From the NCBI GenBank assembly GCA_030844895.1, contig CM061223.1, forward strand, positions 9,745,994 through 9,809,993: 64,000 nucleotides of DNA, in the 5' to 3' direction. Positions within the stretch are counted from its first letter, which is position 1. The number at the start of each line of letters is the position of its first letter. The notes under the pieces were generated by a model. It did no database searches. It was given only the letters and a program-made list of their open reading frames with translations, and had not been told where the DNA came from. Made by a program: the position numbers and the translations under genes. Shown here one piece after another: positions 1 to 11,550 of this stretch. Source of the stretch: Ambrosia x helenae (taxonomy: Eukaryota; Streptophyta; Magnoliopsida; Asterales; Asteraceae).

Positions 1-78
1 CATTAGATCATCAAGATCAATGGTTCAGATGAGTTCCTATGGTTCTCACAACTCATGTGAGTTCTCAAACTATCCAAT

Positions 79-79
<1 letters not shown>

Positions 80-113
<34 letters not shown>
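80..113. repeat. (TA)n microsatellite
   Basis: This is a pure TA run. Comparable runs lie at about 524-566, 952-1028, 2455-2493 (with a TG stretch inside) and 2911-2987. Each run sits exactly between two foldback elements, so the run is either the insertion target or part of the element ends. Confidence 0.95.
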
Positions 114-118
<5 letters not shown>

Positions 119-520
119 GAAAGTTAATTTGAGAACACCTATATTTCGTGCGAACCGTGAGAACGGCATCTAAAACCATTCAAATTCAAAAATTCTTTTT
201 ACACTTGTCTTTATTACTAAAATACAATCCCAAAAACACAATTTACACGTAAAAATTCAAACGTATACGCAAATAATTTGTTTTTACACATGTGTAAACT
301 TACTGTTTATACATGTGTAAACTGTTTCATTTACACATGTGTAAAAAGTTAATTTGAAAGTGTTTTTGCAAGAAAAGATGAATTATTTGGAAAGAAAATT
401 CATTTATTAATGTTGTATTTTGATTATAATTAGGTTTGTATTAAAAAAATTTGATTTTGATTAATTTTTTTACTTGTTCTCACGGTTCTCACAATATTTA
501 GCGTTCTCAAGATAACCCTC

Positions 521-525
<5 letters not shown>
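114..525. mobile_element. Foldback/MITE element a, in (TA)n
   Basis: The left end TAGGGGAAAGTTAATTTGAG mirrors the right end, whose reverse complement reads TAGGGGAGGGTTATCTTGAG. Both ends run into (TA)n. The middle has several ACACATGTGT palindromes and no coding potential. The superfamily is not clear; TA-flanked insertion would fit Tc1/mariner or a microsatellite-targeting (Micron-like) family. Confidence 0.7.
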
Positions 526-565
<40 letters not shown>

Positions 566-569
<4 letters not shown>

Positions 570-949
570 GAAAGGATAAATTGAAAACCCCTTTGAGTTA
601 AGAAAACTTATAAAACCCATGTAAAACCATCTAAATTTTGTTTATTTATTTTTTTTGAAAAAAATACACAAGGTAGAACACATGTTTTTAAGCGTTTTGG
701 GCCAAAAAAATAAAAAAAAATGCCGACCGGATATTTTTTTAAAAAATAAACAAAATTTGTGATGTTACATTTGTAACAACTCTGTTTATTTTTTTTTAAA
801 TATCCTATCGGCGCTTTTTTTTATTTTTTTGGCCAATACGCTTTAATACATGTATGTTACCTTGTGTATTTTTTTCAATTTTTTTTAAATGGTTTTTACA
901 TGGGTTTACTAAGTGTTCTTAACTCATAGGGGTTTTCAATTTATACTTT

Positions 950-952
<3 letters not shown>
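566..952. mobile_element. Foldback/MITE element b, in (TA)n
   Basis: The terminal inverted repeats are TGGAAAGGATAAATTGAAAA at the left and TGGAAAGTATAAATTGAAAA (reverse complement) at the right. The two halves are largely inverted copies of each other, including the GCCGA/TCGGC-bearing stretches near the centre. Both ends lie in (TA)n tracts. There is no open frame. Confidence 0.7.
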
Positions 953-1027
<75 letters not shown>

Positions 1028-1030
<3 letters not shown>

Positions 1031-1425
1031 CTAAGTATCTAGGAAAAACCCTCTAAAATGAAGAAACTCGGGAAACTCTAACCTCCCGAGCTTTTTATCA
1101 TCTGAAAAAATTAGGGTATGTAATATACATGTTTTTAAGAGTTTTGAGCCAAAAAAATCAAAAAAGCGCCGAGTGAATTTTTTTTTTAAAAATATATAAG
1201 TTTTTTTGTGTAACGTATGTTACACACTTTACAGACATGTAACATATGTAACACAAAAAACTTATTTATTTTTTTTAAAAAAAATCCACTTGGCGCTTTT
1301 TTTATTTTTTTGGCTCAAAACTCTTAAAAACATGTATATTACATACCCTAATTTTTTTTAGATGATAAAAAGCTCCGGAAGTTAGAGTTTCCCGAGTTTC
1401 TTCAATTTGAGTGGGTTTATATAGG
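1028..1425. mobile_element. Foldback/MITE element c, near-perfect hairpin
   Basis: The left arm (about 1050-1215) and right arm (about 1255-1410) are inverted copies. Shared landmarks include GAAACTCGGGAAACTCTAAC at the left and its complement near 1380-1400, and the GCGCC cores at about 1166 and 1293. Transcribed, this would fold into a long hairpin. Confidence 0.7.
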
Positions 1426-1526
1426 AAAGTTCAATTGAGAACTCATAGTTAGGGAGAGAACTCGAGAACTCAATATTACACTTGTGTAATATATTATTAT
1501 TGCATATGTGTAACATATATTACACA

Positions 1527-2300
1527 CTAGCTGATTACCCCGAGAGTGTCCCGGGGTTGAAAAATCTAATATGACTTAAGAAAAAAGGATAAAAGAAGTA
1601 AACAGTCTCAACCACTTTTAATGCTAAAGAAAGTTGTTCTAATGTTTATACTACGAAAAGGGGCTTTCATGTTGCGTCCCCAGCAGATTAAAAAAATTTC
1701 AACCTCTTTTAATGCTAAGCATATCGTTATAGCACATGAACACGGGCAATTCATATATGTAATAGTAGATTTAAAAACATATATACTATCATAACACGAT
1801 TAGTAGTGTCTATATATGATTAATAAATCACCTAAACACGTGTTTTTTTCTGCATAAACAAAAACTCACTAAAAAAGCATTTTTTTTCGTTTTTTGTATA
1901 GCACTATGGTGGTCGTTGGAATGATAATAAAGCGATCATTAATTTGGTGTAATTTTTTTTTTTCAAAAAAAAATGTCATACATAAAAGTTACTAACGTTT
2001 AAAAATTGTGAGTGGAAAATAAGGAAAAAATAAAGATAAAAATATTAATTAAAATATTTGAAATTTTAAAATAATAATTAACATTTAAAAATGTGAGAGG
2101 AAAATAAGGAAAAATATTAATTAACATATTTGAAATTTTAAGATAATATAGATATAGATTTTATTTAAAAAAAGAAAATAAAAAATTTAGAAATTTATCT
2201 TTTATTTAAAATAACAAATTCAATACTATCACCTTAAAGTGCCACATGGCACATTCAATGGGGGGTTGAGGCCTCCATTGAATGACACCTCATATAAATT
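1527..2300 (-). mobile_element. Helitron-like element, 3' end at 1527 (minus)
   Basis: On the minus strand the end reads CCCCGGGACACTCTCGGGG (hairpin) followed by a short spacer, CTAG and then T. This is the Helitron 3' pattern. The interior from about 1850 to 2250 is similar to the copies at 10004-11099 and 40850-41536. The 5' border is not clear, so the right limit is approximate. Confidence 0.5.
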
Positions 2301-2492
2301 CAATTCTATTACACGTGTGCAATATATATTGCACATGTGTAACATATGATATATTACACATGTGCAACATATACTACATATATGATATATTGTACATATG
2401 TAATATAAAGTTCTCAAGTTCTCTTAATAAAATTAGTTTTCTATTGAACCATCCCATATATATATATATATATGTGTGTGTGTATATATATA

Positions 2493-2906
2493 TAGGCCAA
2501 TTATAAAATGAAAACCCTCTTTAGTTGAGAAAACCTTGGAAACCCATGTAAAAAATTGTTATTTTTTTTGAAAAAAATAACCAATGTAAAATACATGTTT
2601 TTAAGTGTTTTGGGCCAAAAAATAAAAAAAGCGCCGAAGGGATTTTTTAAAAAAAAATAAACAAAGCTACGAAAACACATGTTTACACCTGATAAAAAAC
2701 AGCAAATAGATGAAAACATATGTTTTTTTAGCAACTTTGTTTATTTTTTTAAAAAAAATCCCATCGGCGCTTTTGTTATTTTTTTTGCCCAAAATGCTTA
2801 AAAACATGTGTTTTACGTTGGTTATTTTTTTCAAAAAAAAATAATGGTTTTTTACATGGGTTTCCAAAAGTTTTCTCAACTCAAGAGGGTTTCCAAAATA
2901 TCCTTC

Positions 2907-2911
<5 letters not shown>
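2493..2911. mobile_element. Foldback/MITE element d, in (TA)n
   Basis: The left half starts with AAAACCCTCTTTAGTTGAGA and the right half ends with the complement of a near-identical block. GCGCCGA and TCGGCGC mark the centre arms at about 2630 and 2765. It belongs to the same family as element e and is related to b. Confidence 0.7.
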
Positions 2912-2986
<75 letters not shown>

Positions 2987-2990
<4 letters not shown>

Positions 2991-3180
2991 GAGGGATAAA
3001 ATAAAAACCCTCTTGAGTTGAGAAAACCTTTGAAAACCCACGTAAAAAACATTATTTTTTTTTTGAAAAAATAACCAATGTAAAATACATGTTTTTAAGC
3101 GTTTTGAGCCAAAAAAAATAAAAAAAAACGCCAACGTGATTTTTTTTAAATAAACAAAGTTACTGAAAACATCATATACC
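2987..3180. mobile_element. Foldback/MITE element e, partial
   Basis: Only the left half of the element-d family is present, beginning right after a (TA)n tract. The right arm is missing and the sequence passes into a different foldback at about 3184, so this copy is truncated. Confidence 0.6.
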
Positions 3181-3183
3181 TAT

Positions 3184-3573
3184 ATATGGTAGGGTTCCTA
3201 TACAAAGGACATTTTTCATACAAAGTATGAAAATCTATGTTGGTATTGTGTTTTAAATTTTAGGCATGATGTTTTATATTATTTTGGCATAATATTATAT
3301 AGAAAAACACAAAACATAACAATTTAAAGCACTATTCAATATATTCTCGACATGCAATTTAAAACATCATATGAAAAAAGTAATCAGTGTGTTTTAAAGT
3401 CAATGTCTAAATCACATTTGATTGTGTTTTAAATTGCTTTGTTTTGTGTTTTTCTATATAACACATTGCAAATGGAATCGAAAAAAATCATAGCCAAAAT
3501 TTAAAACACAATGCTTACATAGACTTCTCACACTTTGTACGAAAAATGGTCTTTATATAGAAACCTATACCCC
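3184..3573. mobile_element. Foldback element f, GTTTTAAATT type
   Basis: The left stretch from 3188 (AGGGTTCCTATACAAAG, then a palindromic ATTTTTCATACAAAGTATGA) is mirrored at 3515-3573. Inner arms carry TGTGTTTTAAATT (3247) and its complement AATTTAAAACACA (3498). No coding content was found. Confidence 0.6.
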
Positions 3574-4755
3574 CCTCTCTCTCTCTCTATAGAAACCTTT
3601 TTTTTTCTTATTAATCCTATTAGTTACATAGCTGACGAACTAATAATAGTTATAACTAGTATATATTGGACAACAATAGGAACACTATGTTCACTAAATA
3701 ATATAATAACCGGTAACATTAAGAATATGTTGAAACTACTAATACATATATACCAAAATCTGAAACAACAGAAGAACATGGAACTATGATAAATAGAAAC
3801 CATACGCTCGAGCTCGTCCCCACGTGTAACCATTACGAATGAAACCAAATACTAATAATGTGTGTCGACATAGGGTCTAACCAGGAGAATACCAACATGT
3901 GATACCGAGTACCCCGTTTACCATTTTTATGCTTGAACTACGCTACCAGGTGAGTTTCGTGAACTCCCATCTTTTTACTTATAAACTATTTTGGGGTGAA
4001 TACATGCTTCCAACTGTTTGATAACTTATGGCGTTAGTTTTATAAGCGTGTTTACCTATCTGCATGTTTACCATACCAGGAACTCATTAACTATAGGATA
4101 GAGCCGACTTAATATATGGGTAGTACTACTTGAGGAATCCATCATGCACAGTGGTCCGGCCTATTACATGGAAACCCCCACTGAAACCGACTGGTCGTTG
4201 CGGCATATATTTTGTCATGGGAACCTATGTAGCAGAGCATAGGTTAAAACCTATAACAATAATGGGTATAGGTTCTGTTGTTACATCTAGGCATGGTTAG
4301 GCATCACTCTAGGTGCAGGGTTGAGTAGCCAGCTTATATTATTGTAACACCATAACCAGTAAACTTGTTTGAATACTAAAACCATTTGATAAACTAACTT
4401 TGTGCACCTATTTAACCAAACACACGAACTCACCAACATTATTGTTGACAAAACCTATTTTAAGCATGTGTTCAGATACCTACGCCGGAGATACAAGGAA
4501 TGTACAGTACGACTCAGAGTCACACTGACAGACGAACCAGAAGACGAGCGAGAAACCATAGATACCGAACTTGGTATGATTGGAGACTAGATATATATAT
4601 TATTGGAGATGTATTATTTGATATAAGTTGAAATGTAAACAAATATTTATAAAAGATTAATTATGGTATGTTGCTTCCGTTGTTTGCTCACCTTGTGTGA
4701 TGTGTTGTATCAATCTGTAATTTCGTCCAGGCCCTCCCGGGTCAGGATGTGACAT
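3574..4755. mobile_element. LTR-like remnant ending TGTGACA
   Basis: The right edge (CCCGGGTCAGGATGTGACA at about 4737-4755) looks like the CA end of a Ty3-type LTR. No matching TG end or target duplication could be fixed on the left. Two short open stretches here (74 and 62 codons) have no recognisable domain. Confidence 0.35.
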
Positions 4756-5290
4756 TATTACATACGATAAAACAGTCGTACAAGCCTGGAATAAGATTTA
4801 CATGATAAATACTATTTTCTTTAAACAAATAAAGGCAAGATGCGAGAGAAGTGGTAGGTACTTGGAAGAAGATTTACAACTCAACCTGACAACACCTTTA
4901 ATATTTTTGAATTCATCGATTATGAATTCCGGATCAAACTTATCAACAGTTTCTTTTTATATGTAAATCACCAAGTTATTCACGAGATAATGTCCTGTCA
5001 TCTTATTGCGAAGGCGATTCTTGTATATTTTCACCGCTGAAAATCTACTCTTTATTGTTTCGGTAGAAACTAGAAGTGTCAATATTAAGAAAAAAATCAA
5101 TAGTTTTCAACTTTCTTTTGATCATCTTCCCCAGTTTCACAATTATAAACCCCAATTTTAGAATGCTTGATCAATAATCACAATAGATGCAATGCAATAG
5201 TTAATCTCATTTAGATCATCTTACCTAATTTTATAATTCAATACGTATAACTTTTTTTTGACAACGAAATCAGTAGGGGTCAAGAATACT
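4756..5290. other. Unassigned AT-rich sequence
   Basis: I see no gene, repeat border or RNA gene in this stretch. Confidence 0.6.
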
Positions 5291-5620
5291 TACACAAAAT
5301 CAAATCAGTGGCGGTCAGACTTAATATATATAAAATTTTCAGACCAAAACATGAAAATTTACACTATTGAGTCAAAATTTCCATCTCTACCACTAGCACC
5401 GACTGGCGTAGATAAGAGCTTTGTGACCCTAAGGTCACAAGTTCAAATCCCACTCCAGCACAAGAATCTTGTTGCCATTAACAAGGTTTGCCAATGGGCT
5501 CTCTAGGCATAGGCAAGTCAGTGGGTTTTACGAAGTAGTCAGTTTCATCCTGGAACGGTTTGGCGCCATCCTCGAGCGTCAAACTAACGATGAACGGTTG
5601 AAATCATGTCTCAGTTATCG
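5291..5620 (+). repeat. SINE-like repeat with tRNA-type boxes
   Basis: A TGGCGTAGATAAGAG A-box-like stretch (5404) is followed by GTTCAAATCCC, a good B box (about 5441). The leading 90 bases resemble 6850-6940, so this is a dispersed repeat. There is no poly-A tail or target duplication that I can fix, so the SINE call is tentative. Confidence 0.35.
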
Positions 5621-7246
5621 AAATACCTAGGCTATGAAGAGATATGTCACTTAGTTCAAATTGGTAGCGTCTTTGGTAAAAGATGATGTGTTGCTATTGT
5701 TATTTTGGAATAAAAATTGTAACAATATTTTTCAATAGATTCTTTTTAAGTGATCCTTTAGAAGAAAAAAGAATAGATTCGGCAAGCTGTATAATTAGAC
5801 ATTTAAGCCAAAAACAAATACAAATCCAACATGGAAACATACATTACACGTTCGGAAGCTTGGGACCGCAGAGACCCCAAGAAGAAAAAACGGTTGTGCA
5901 CAATTTGCCATCCCTTTGTGTGGTTGCTCATTTTTAGCGTGATAAAAAAATGAAATCTTTATTTTAGGAAGATGCCTATTTCCCACTGGTAATTTTAAGT
6001 ACGTTTGTTTAGAGTTGAGCACTATAACTACTGTAAGTAAAATGACGTGTTGCATTACACTCAGAAATGTGTATAAGTTCTCAAAACACCTTAAATTAAG
6101 AAAACAAAAGCAAATATCCATGATGTATTAAATTAACACGTCATAAGCATGAAATTATAATTACTTACAAAACCAAATATCGATGATGCATTACACTCAG
6201 AAATGTCATGTGGGATTTTAAAAGATGTATATATGCATGGAGGAACGTTTAATAAAGAACGATCAATATGTTAAGAAGTGCATAAACCGACACAGCTTCA
6301 TTTTTGAGACTTAACTTCTAATTATTGCTGACAACTACGAAAACTCCGACCTCTCATTCCCTCCCTTTCCCTCCTAAAAAATCCTCTGAAACACATTTTC
6401 CCCCACTTCCTTTCCAATCCTTTCTCTTTCATCATTTAATGAAACTCTGAAAAAGAGTGTAAAACCTAGTTTACAAGATTGACAACTAAGTCCTTCTAGT
6501 TACGATACCTTCCAATACAAGATTAATTTATCAATGTGTGATTATTAATACTAACATAATGTGATAATTACTTAGACGCACTTATAGGTGTGTGTGAACT
6601 TATTCCCACACATGACAAAATGCCCATAAAGTTTATAATCAGAATGGGCCTAAGCTTGTCTTGTAACAATGAAATCGGCGTGCAATTTGTTGTAATCCGT
6701 ATCTTTATTTCACACTACATGCAACACGTGAGTTTGGTTACCCATGAATGTAACATCCTCTTTTTTCATGTTTCAACTTTCAACCAGTGGCAAAACTTGA
6801 AAAATAGTGGGGACCGAAAATCACGAGACCTAATTTTTTTCCTATCGGTGGGGCCAGAAGATCAAATCGGTGTGGGCCATACTTAATTCATATAAAAATC
6901 AGCTACGAAAATCACGAACTACCACCACTGAGCTAAAAAACTGTGGGAGTCGGGTCACCCCTGGCCGACTGGCCTCCATAATCCTTTGCCATTGCTTTCA
7001 ACCACCAATAGGAGATATTTCCAATTTATTTTAGAGGAAAGGTATCCTTGGCAAACATAATATATCGGGAAATAATAAACGAGGCGTATTAATATGCCTC
7101 GAAATTCAGTGAAACGAACACTCACACGTCTCTTGGACTTGGACTGTATACATGTAGGAAACATTTCAGTATCAAATTCAATGGACCATAGCCACATTTG
7201 GAACAAATTAGTGGACTCGTTTTTATGCATATCCTATGTAACACCC
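5621..7246. other. Unassigned intergenic sequence
   Basis: Several short open frames occur (for example 5683-5937 and 6590-6886) but none shows a domain, splice pattern or codon bias that would support a gene. The stretch 6780-6950 is a decayed copy of the repeat that begins at 5291. Confidence 0.5.
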
Positions 7247-7330
7247 GAACTCGGCTAGGCTAGGTTGATACAGTGACGTGTAAAGTATACAAGTTAATTA
7301 TAAGAAATCAATGCTCAATCCATTTTATTA

Positions 7331-7865
7331 CCCCGCGCTTCGCGGCAGGAGCTCTTGTTACGTTGAGGGTTTGGTAGACGTTAAAGATCGTGCGTCGCTG
7401 TGGGAGCTCCTGTTGCATGGAGGGTTTGGTGGACATAAAAGATAATATCAAGTAACTGTTATTCTCACGTGGGCTTCAAAAAAATACTTGCGGCTAAAAG
7501 CTAAAAGTTTAGTGGCCAAAGTTTGAAACCCTAAAGCTAAAAGTTTGGTGGTCAAAGTTTGATGGTCAAATTAGAAGAAGTTAAAGTACGTAAGTTAGTA
7601 AGAAAGTTAGTGGTTAAAGTTTGGTGGTCAAATTGAAAAGACACGTGAGCTTCAAAAAAAAAATACCTGCGACTAAAAGATAAAAGTTTGGTGGTCAAAT
7701 TTTAAAATTTTAAAAGTTAAAAGTTTGGTGACCAATTTGCACTTGCAATATTTTCTTTAAAATATTCATTCTCATTTGTATCTTAGAGGTCTCACCATTT
7801 AGTTTTTAAGTTGTGTAACGTTGGCCAATGACAAATGGTAACTGTTCATCTGTTCTTTAATTAAT
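7331..7865. repeat. Helitron-like end plus degenerate AAAGTTTGGTGG repeat
   Basis: The hairpin CCGCGCTTCGCGG at 7332 resembles Helitron terminal hairpins. It is followed by several imperfect copies of a unit around AAAAGTTTGGTGGTCAAA between 7490 and 7735. Just before it, from about 7226, lies TGTAACACCCGAACTCGG, which looks like one end of an LTR cut off by this element. Confidence 0.4.
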
Positions 7866-8155
7866 ATAGATATAATAGTTAAGACTGTATAAAAGGAATT
7901 ACAAAATCAACCATATGAATAATTTATCAAATTCCGATGTCAACTAAAACTCTCGAGCACTCTTTCATGTCTTCCTAAATTGTAACCTAACATACATGAA
8001 AAGAAATTTACACGTGATCAATTTACGATTGTTATCAAATAAAATCCAGTTTTTTTACTCTAAGACTTGCTATAACTTTTATTTTTCCTTTGCATTTGGA
8101 AAACTAAGGGTGAGATAAACGTAAGGACATATATATTAGAAGAAAAAAGATGTAA

Positions 8156-8390
8156 GACTGTCCGTTGTGGAGCCGCGAGCCACCAACTTGACTCTCAAGT
8201 AACCCGATCACTTGACCCCGTTGTGGCTGGAGGTGAGCATCGGCGTGACCAAAGGTCACTTTCTCCTGTTAACCCACACGACCACCATCGCTTGTGCTCG
8301 CTCACGTCGGGGTTCGCGTGGGGTTGTTGTGGCTAAAGATGAACACTGGTGCAAAAACTCCGTTTGCTCACGGCTCCACAACGGACGGCC
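8156..8390. mobile_element. Tourist-like MITE (PIF/Harbinger type)
   Basis: The 235-base element has inverted ends: GTCCGTTGTGGAGCC near 8160 and its complement GGCTCCACAACGGAC near 8372-8387. It is flanked by TAA on both sides (8153-8155, 8391-8393), the three-base duplication typical of PIF/Harbinger. The 62-codon frame inside is not a gene. Confidence 0.8.
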
Positions 8391-8431
8391 TAATAGTTGA
8401 TTATATAAACGCATTTGTATAACATGTGTCA

Positions 8432-8437
8432 TTTATT
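8432..8437 (-). promoter_or_regulatory. Putative polyadenylation signal of rbcS
   Basis: AATAAA on the minus strand lies about 70 bases past the rbcS stop, preceded by a T-rich stretch. There is no genomic poly-A tract after the gene. Confidence 0.5.
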
Positions 8438-8505
8438 TTGAGACAAAATCAACATAACATTGCAAAAGTTGAAATACTCAGGAAAAAAATACAACATATC
8501 CTTGC

Positions 8506-9042
8506 TTAATATCCATCGGGCTTAGATGCAATAAAACTGATACACTGGACTTGACGGACGTTGTCAAATCCAATGATACGGATCCATGCATTTGGGTACT
8601 CCTTATTGCACTCATTTAGCTCCTTTATCACCTGGGCGGAATCAGTGCACCCAAACATGGGCAACTTCCACATTGTCCAGTATCTGCCATCATAGTATCC
8701 TGGTGACCTGGCGTTCTCACGGTAAACAAACCCGTGTTCCAATTCAAATTCCAAACAAGGAACCCACTTGTTGCGGAGAAGGTAGTCGACTTCCTTAGCC
8801 AGTTGGGCCTCAGATAGAGGTGGAAGGTATGAAAGAGTCTCGTATTTCTTCAATCCAAGTGGTGGCCACACCTTCATGCATTGCACTCTTCCGCCATTGC
8901 TGGGGAGGGTAGAGAAGTCGTTGTTTGCCTTTTTGGTGGCGGGAAAAGCGGCCCTAGACCTGAGTCCAGTGAAGGGAGCCACCATGGTGGCTTGAGTTGG
9001 GACGGCTGCAGTGGTCATGGTAGACGAGGAAAGTGAAGCCAT
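8506..9042 (-). CDS. rbcS: RuBisCO small subunit, chloroplast precursor; intronless
   Basis: This gene encodes the small subunit of ribulose-1,5-bisphosphate carboxylase/oxygenase, which joins the chloroplast-coded large subunit in the L8S8 enzyme in the stroma. The 178-residue frame is complete. Residues 1-55 are a Ser/Thr/Ala-rich transit peptide ending GGRVQC, and residues 56-178 are the mature subunit starting MKVWPP. The family signature SPGYYDGRYWTMWKLPMFGC and the end FDNVRQVQCISFIASKP are intact, and no residue looks damaged. The length matches usual plant precursors of about 180 residues. Dicot rbcS genes normally have introns near mature codons 2/3 and about 47; here both sites are read straight through. 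A TATA box, an I-box-like GATAAG and a poly-A signal are in place, so I infer an expressed gene that lost its introns rather than a dead retrocopy. The neighbours are transposons. Confidence 0.96.
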   Translation of the reverse strand: MASLSSSTMTTAAVPTQATMVAPFTGLRSRAAFPATKKANNDFSTLPSNGGRVQCMKVWPPLGLKKYETLSYLPPLSEAQLAKEVDYLLRNKWVPCLEFELEHGFVYRENARSPGYYDGRYWTMWKLPMFGCTDSAQVIKELNECNKEYPNAWIRIIGFDNVRQVQCISFIASKPDGY

Positions 9043-9088
9043 TGTAGTGTTTGGGTTTGAGTTGCTTTGGTAAATTGGTTTGTTGTAG

Positions 9089-9098
9089 CTATATATAG
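9089..9098 (-). promoter_or_regulatory. TATA box of rbcS
   Basis: CTATATATAG lies 47-56 bases before the rbcS ATG, leaving room for the short leader usual in this family. Further upstream, GATAAG (9150-9155, read on the plus strand) matches the light-responsive I-box core. I saw no CACGTG G-box within 300 bases. Confidence 0.7.
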
Positions 9099-9159
9099 GG
9101 TGCGAGGTTTAAGGCCAGTTGCATCCAAGGGACCATATTCAGTCCATCAGATAAGTGTT

Positions 9160-10003
9160 GGTGCAAGTGTGACCGATGGATGATATAATACATGCATAGT
9201 GACCACATAAGAGTTAAAGAGTATGGATAGATATAGATAGACAATACAAAATGTTATGGAAGGCCATATGTGACTAACAGAGACTCATCCCCATCTCTTT
9301 TAACGGTTTTTGTTTTCTTTCTTTTTGTTCTTTGTTTTATTATGGTAGGAGATATCTTATTCTTATTGAACAATTGATTTCAAATATATCCCTTATGTAA
9401 TTTGTCCAACTCTTCAGTAAAGCATGAAATAATATTTATTTTTCAGCCCTTTGGTAAAGCAAAAGGCTTTTCTGGAGTCTTATGCCTACTTATATGGTTC
9501 TATAAATGAAAATGAAAAAAACTTATGCTATTTAAGGTGGCTTATATTCTCCTTTAGTTCTGTGTTTTCTTGTTGGTCTTTGATGGTTCTGATATTCATT
9601 TTTACAGGTTTAGCTTTGATTTAACCTTTTTATTTGAATAAATTAATAGAAGTAAGCTGTATAGGTTTTCAATTTTGCAATTTAGTGAAAGTTACTATGT
9701 ATATGCCGAACTGTTCGACGACAAGTTTGTTCATATAATAAACGAACGAACATAAACATAACTTCTCTGTGCATTTCAGGGCCAGCTCAAGCCCAAAATA
9801 TGTAAAACCCTTGCTTCGGGCCTCCAGCCCTCCACTTTCATTGGGCCTCTCTTTTTAATTTTAAATTTGTTTAATTTTGTTTCACATATGTTGTTGGGTT
9901 TCTTAGTTTTGTTGGGCCGGAAAGTAGAAAATTATGATGGACGAGTGGTAACAAAAGGCAAAATGGAATAATCTTTTTTTTTAATCTATATCTATATATA
10001 TAA
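9160..10003. other. rbcS upstream region and unassigned sequence
   Basis: The part nearest the gene is presumably promoter. The part at about 9775-9900 contains GGGCC-rich text resembling the CAGGGCCG hAT-type ends seen at 39643. There is no gene. Confidence 0.4.
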
Positions 10004-10423
10004 CTAGATTATACCCTGGGAACGTCCTGAGGTTGAGAAATCTAATATGACATATCGATTTTACATATGAAAAAAGAATGATGCGTTTTACAGTTACGGA
10101 TTTGGTTCAAATGAGAACCTTTTCCCAAATTGAGAACTAGAGAACCATTCTGGGCCACACATTTCTCTAAGGCAAATTTTTTTTTTTTTTTTTTTTCAGT
10201 ATACACATGTGTATAATTGCATTATACACATATGTATAATGCTATATACACATATGTATAACTGAAATATACACATATGTATAGCTGAAAAATGCTATAT
10301 ACACATATGTATAATTGCTATATACACATATGTATAATTGTCATATACACATATGTATAAATGAAAAAAAAATTCAAAAAAAATAAAAAAAAAAAATTTC
10401 CTTACATAAAAATGTGCGATTAA

Positions 10424-10470
<47 letters not shown>

Positions 10471-11099
10471 GCCTTTATATGAAATGTGTGGCTCAGAATG
10501 GTTCTCTCAGTTCTCAAATAGGGGTTGGTTCTATTAGGATCTCTACCCTTACAGTTACATGCAGGAAAGTTTCAGGTAGCACCTAACTTAAAACAATTAA
10601 CAATGTATCTCCAATGTTAACACCTAACCTTAAACAAAGTATAACTCTAATATTAATACCTAACCTAAAACAATGTACAAATCCAATGCTAACACATGTT
10701 GAAAATAGAATTCATATTTACTGATTTGAACATAATTAGTGACTTGCCTAAACATGATTAATGAATTACCAGAACACTTTGTGTTTTTTTTCCTGTGTGA
10801 GCAAAACCCCACAAAAAAGTCATTTTTTCTCCGTTTTTTATATAGCACTATGATACTCATTGGAAATATAATAAAACACTCGTTAATTTGGTGTAATTTT
10901 TTTCTTTAAAAAATCTCGTATATAAAAGATATTAACGTTTAAAAATTATGGGAGGAAACATAAGACAGAAAAATTCAATTTTGTTTTTAAATTTTTTTTT
11001 TTCAAAATCACTTAATGCCACATGGCGCACTCAAGGGAGAGAATGTCATATTTGATTGTCATGTGGGATTTATTGCTTTCAATTATTATAAAAGATAGA
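10004..11099 (-). mobile_element. Helitron-like element (minus) with inserted foldback
   Basis: On the minus strand the element starts TCTATCTTTTATAATA at 11099. It ends with a CCTCAGGACGTTCCCAGGG hairpin, a short spacer and CTAG at 10004-10007, followed by T. It shares its interior with 40850-41536, which lacks the insert. The foldback at 10098-10549 interrupts it. There are no helicase or Rep coding remains, so it is non-autonomous. Confidence 0.65.
10098..10549. mobile_element. Mutator-like MITE with 9-base target duplication
   Basis: TACAGTTAC flanks both sides (10089-10097, 10550-10558), the nine-base duplication typical of Mutator-like elements. The inner arms mirror each other (GAGAACCATTCTGGGCCACA at 10139 and its near complement at 10478-10500). 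The middle has six or more copies of a TATACACATATGTATA palindrome and a long A tract. A truncated relative lies at about 42085-42250. Confidence 0.7.
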
Positions 11100-11550
11100 T
11101 AAAGCAATTAGGATCGGGACATACATCACTTAATGAAGTCATCCGCTTATTAAAAACCATTTAAGATTTTATTGATCCAACCTCATGTAATATTAAATTT
11201 GCTAACCTAATAATAAAAAAACAAAATGTTATAACTTGTGTGATACATAAGTTTCTAATGAAACTGTAAATAAGAGTTTTGTTTTTATCTAGAGCAGCAT
11301 AGGTCAAAACCAACTGTTTCTAAAAAAGCTACACTTTCAAGACCATCGTCTCAATCACGCTCTGTAATGGTTGTTTCTGGCTCTGTTCCTTATCCAAACG
11401 TATATTTTCTCTTTAATATACATTTTTGTTCTTATTCATGTGATTAAAATTGTTGATTTCTCATATTATTGTACATTAATTTCTATGTTACATCATAACA
11501 CACATTTTGTCACTTCATAATACATTTGTCTATCCCGGGAAATAGCCTAG
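11100..11550 (+). mobile_element. Helitron-like element, first of two adjacent copies
   Basis: The 3' side reads TTTGTCTATCCCGGGAAATAG followed by CTAG and T (11547-11551). Most of its length is repeated in the next copy. The 5' border is not exact. It has no coding capacity. Confidence 0.5.

Noticed and set aside
2667..3134. A 155-codon frame with long Tyr-Ile runs
   Set aside because: It is a translation of (TA)n and foldback DNA, not a protein.
10200..10360. CRISPR-like array of TATACACATATGTATA
   Set aside because: The units are short palindromes with irregular spacers inside a foldback transposon in plant DNA.
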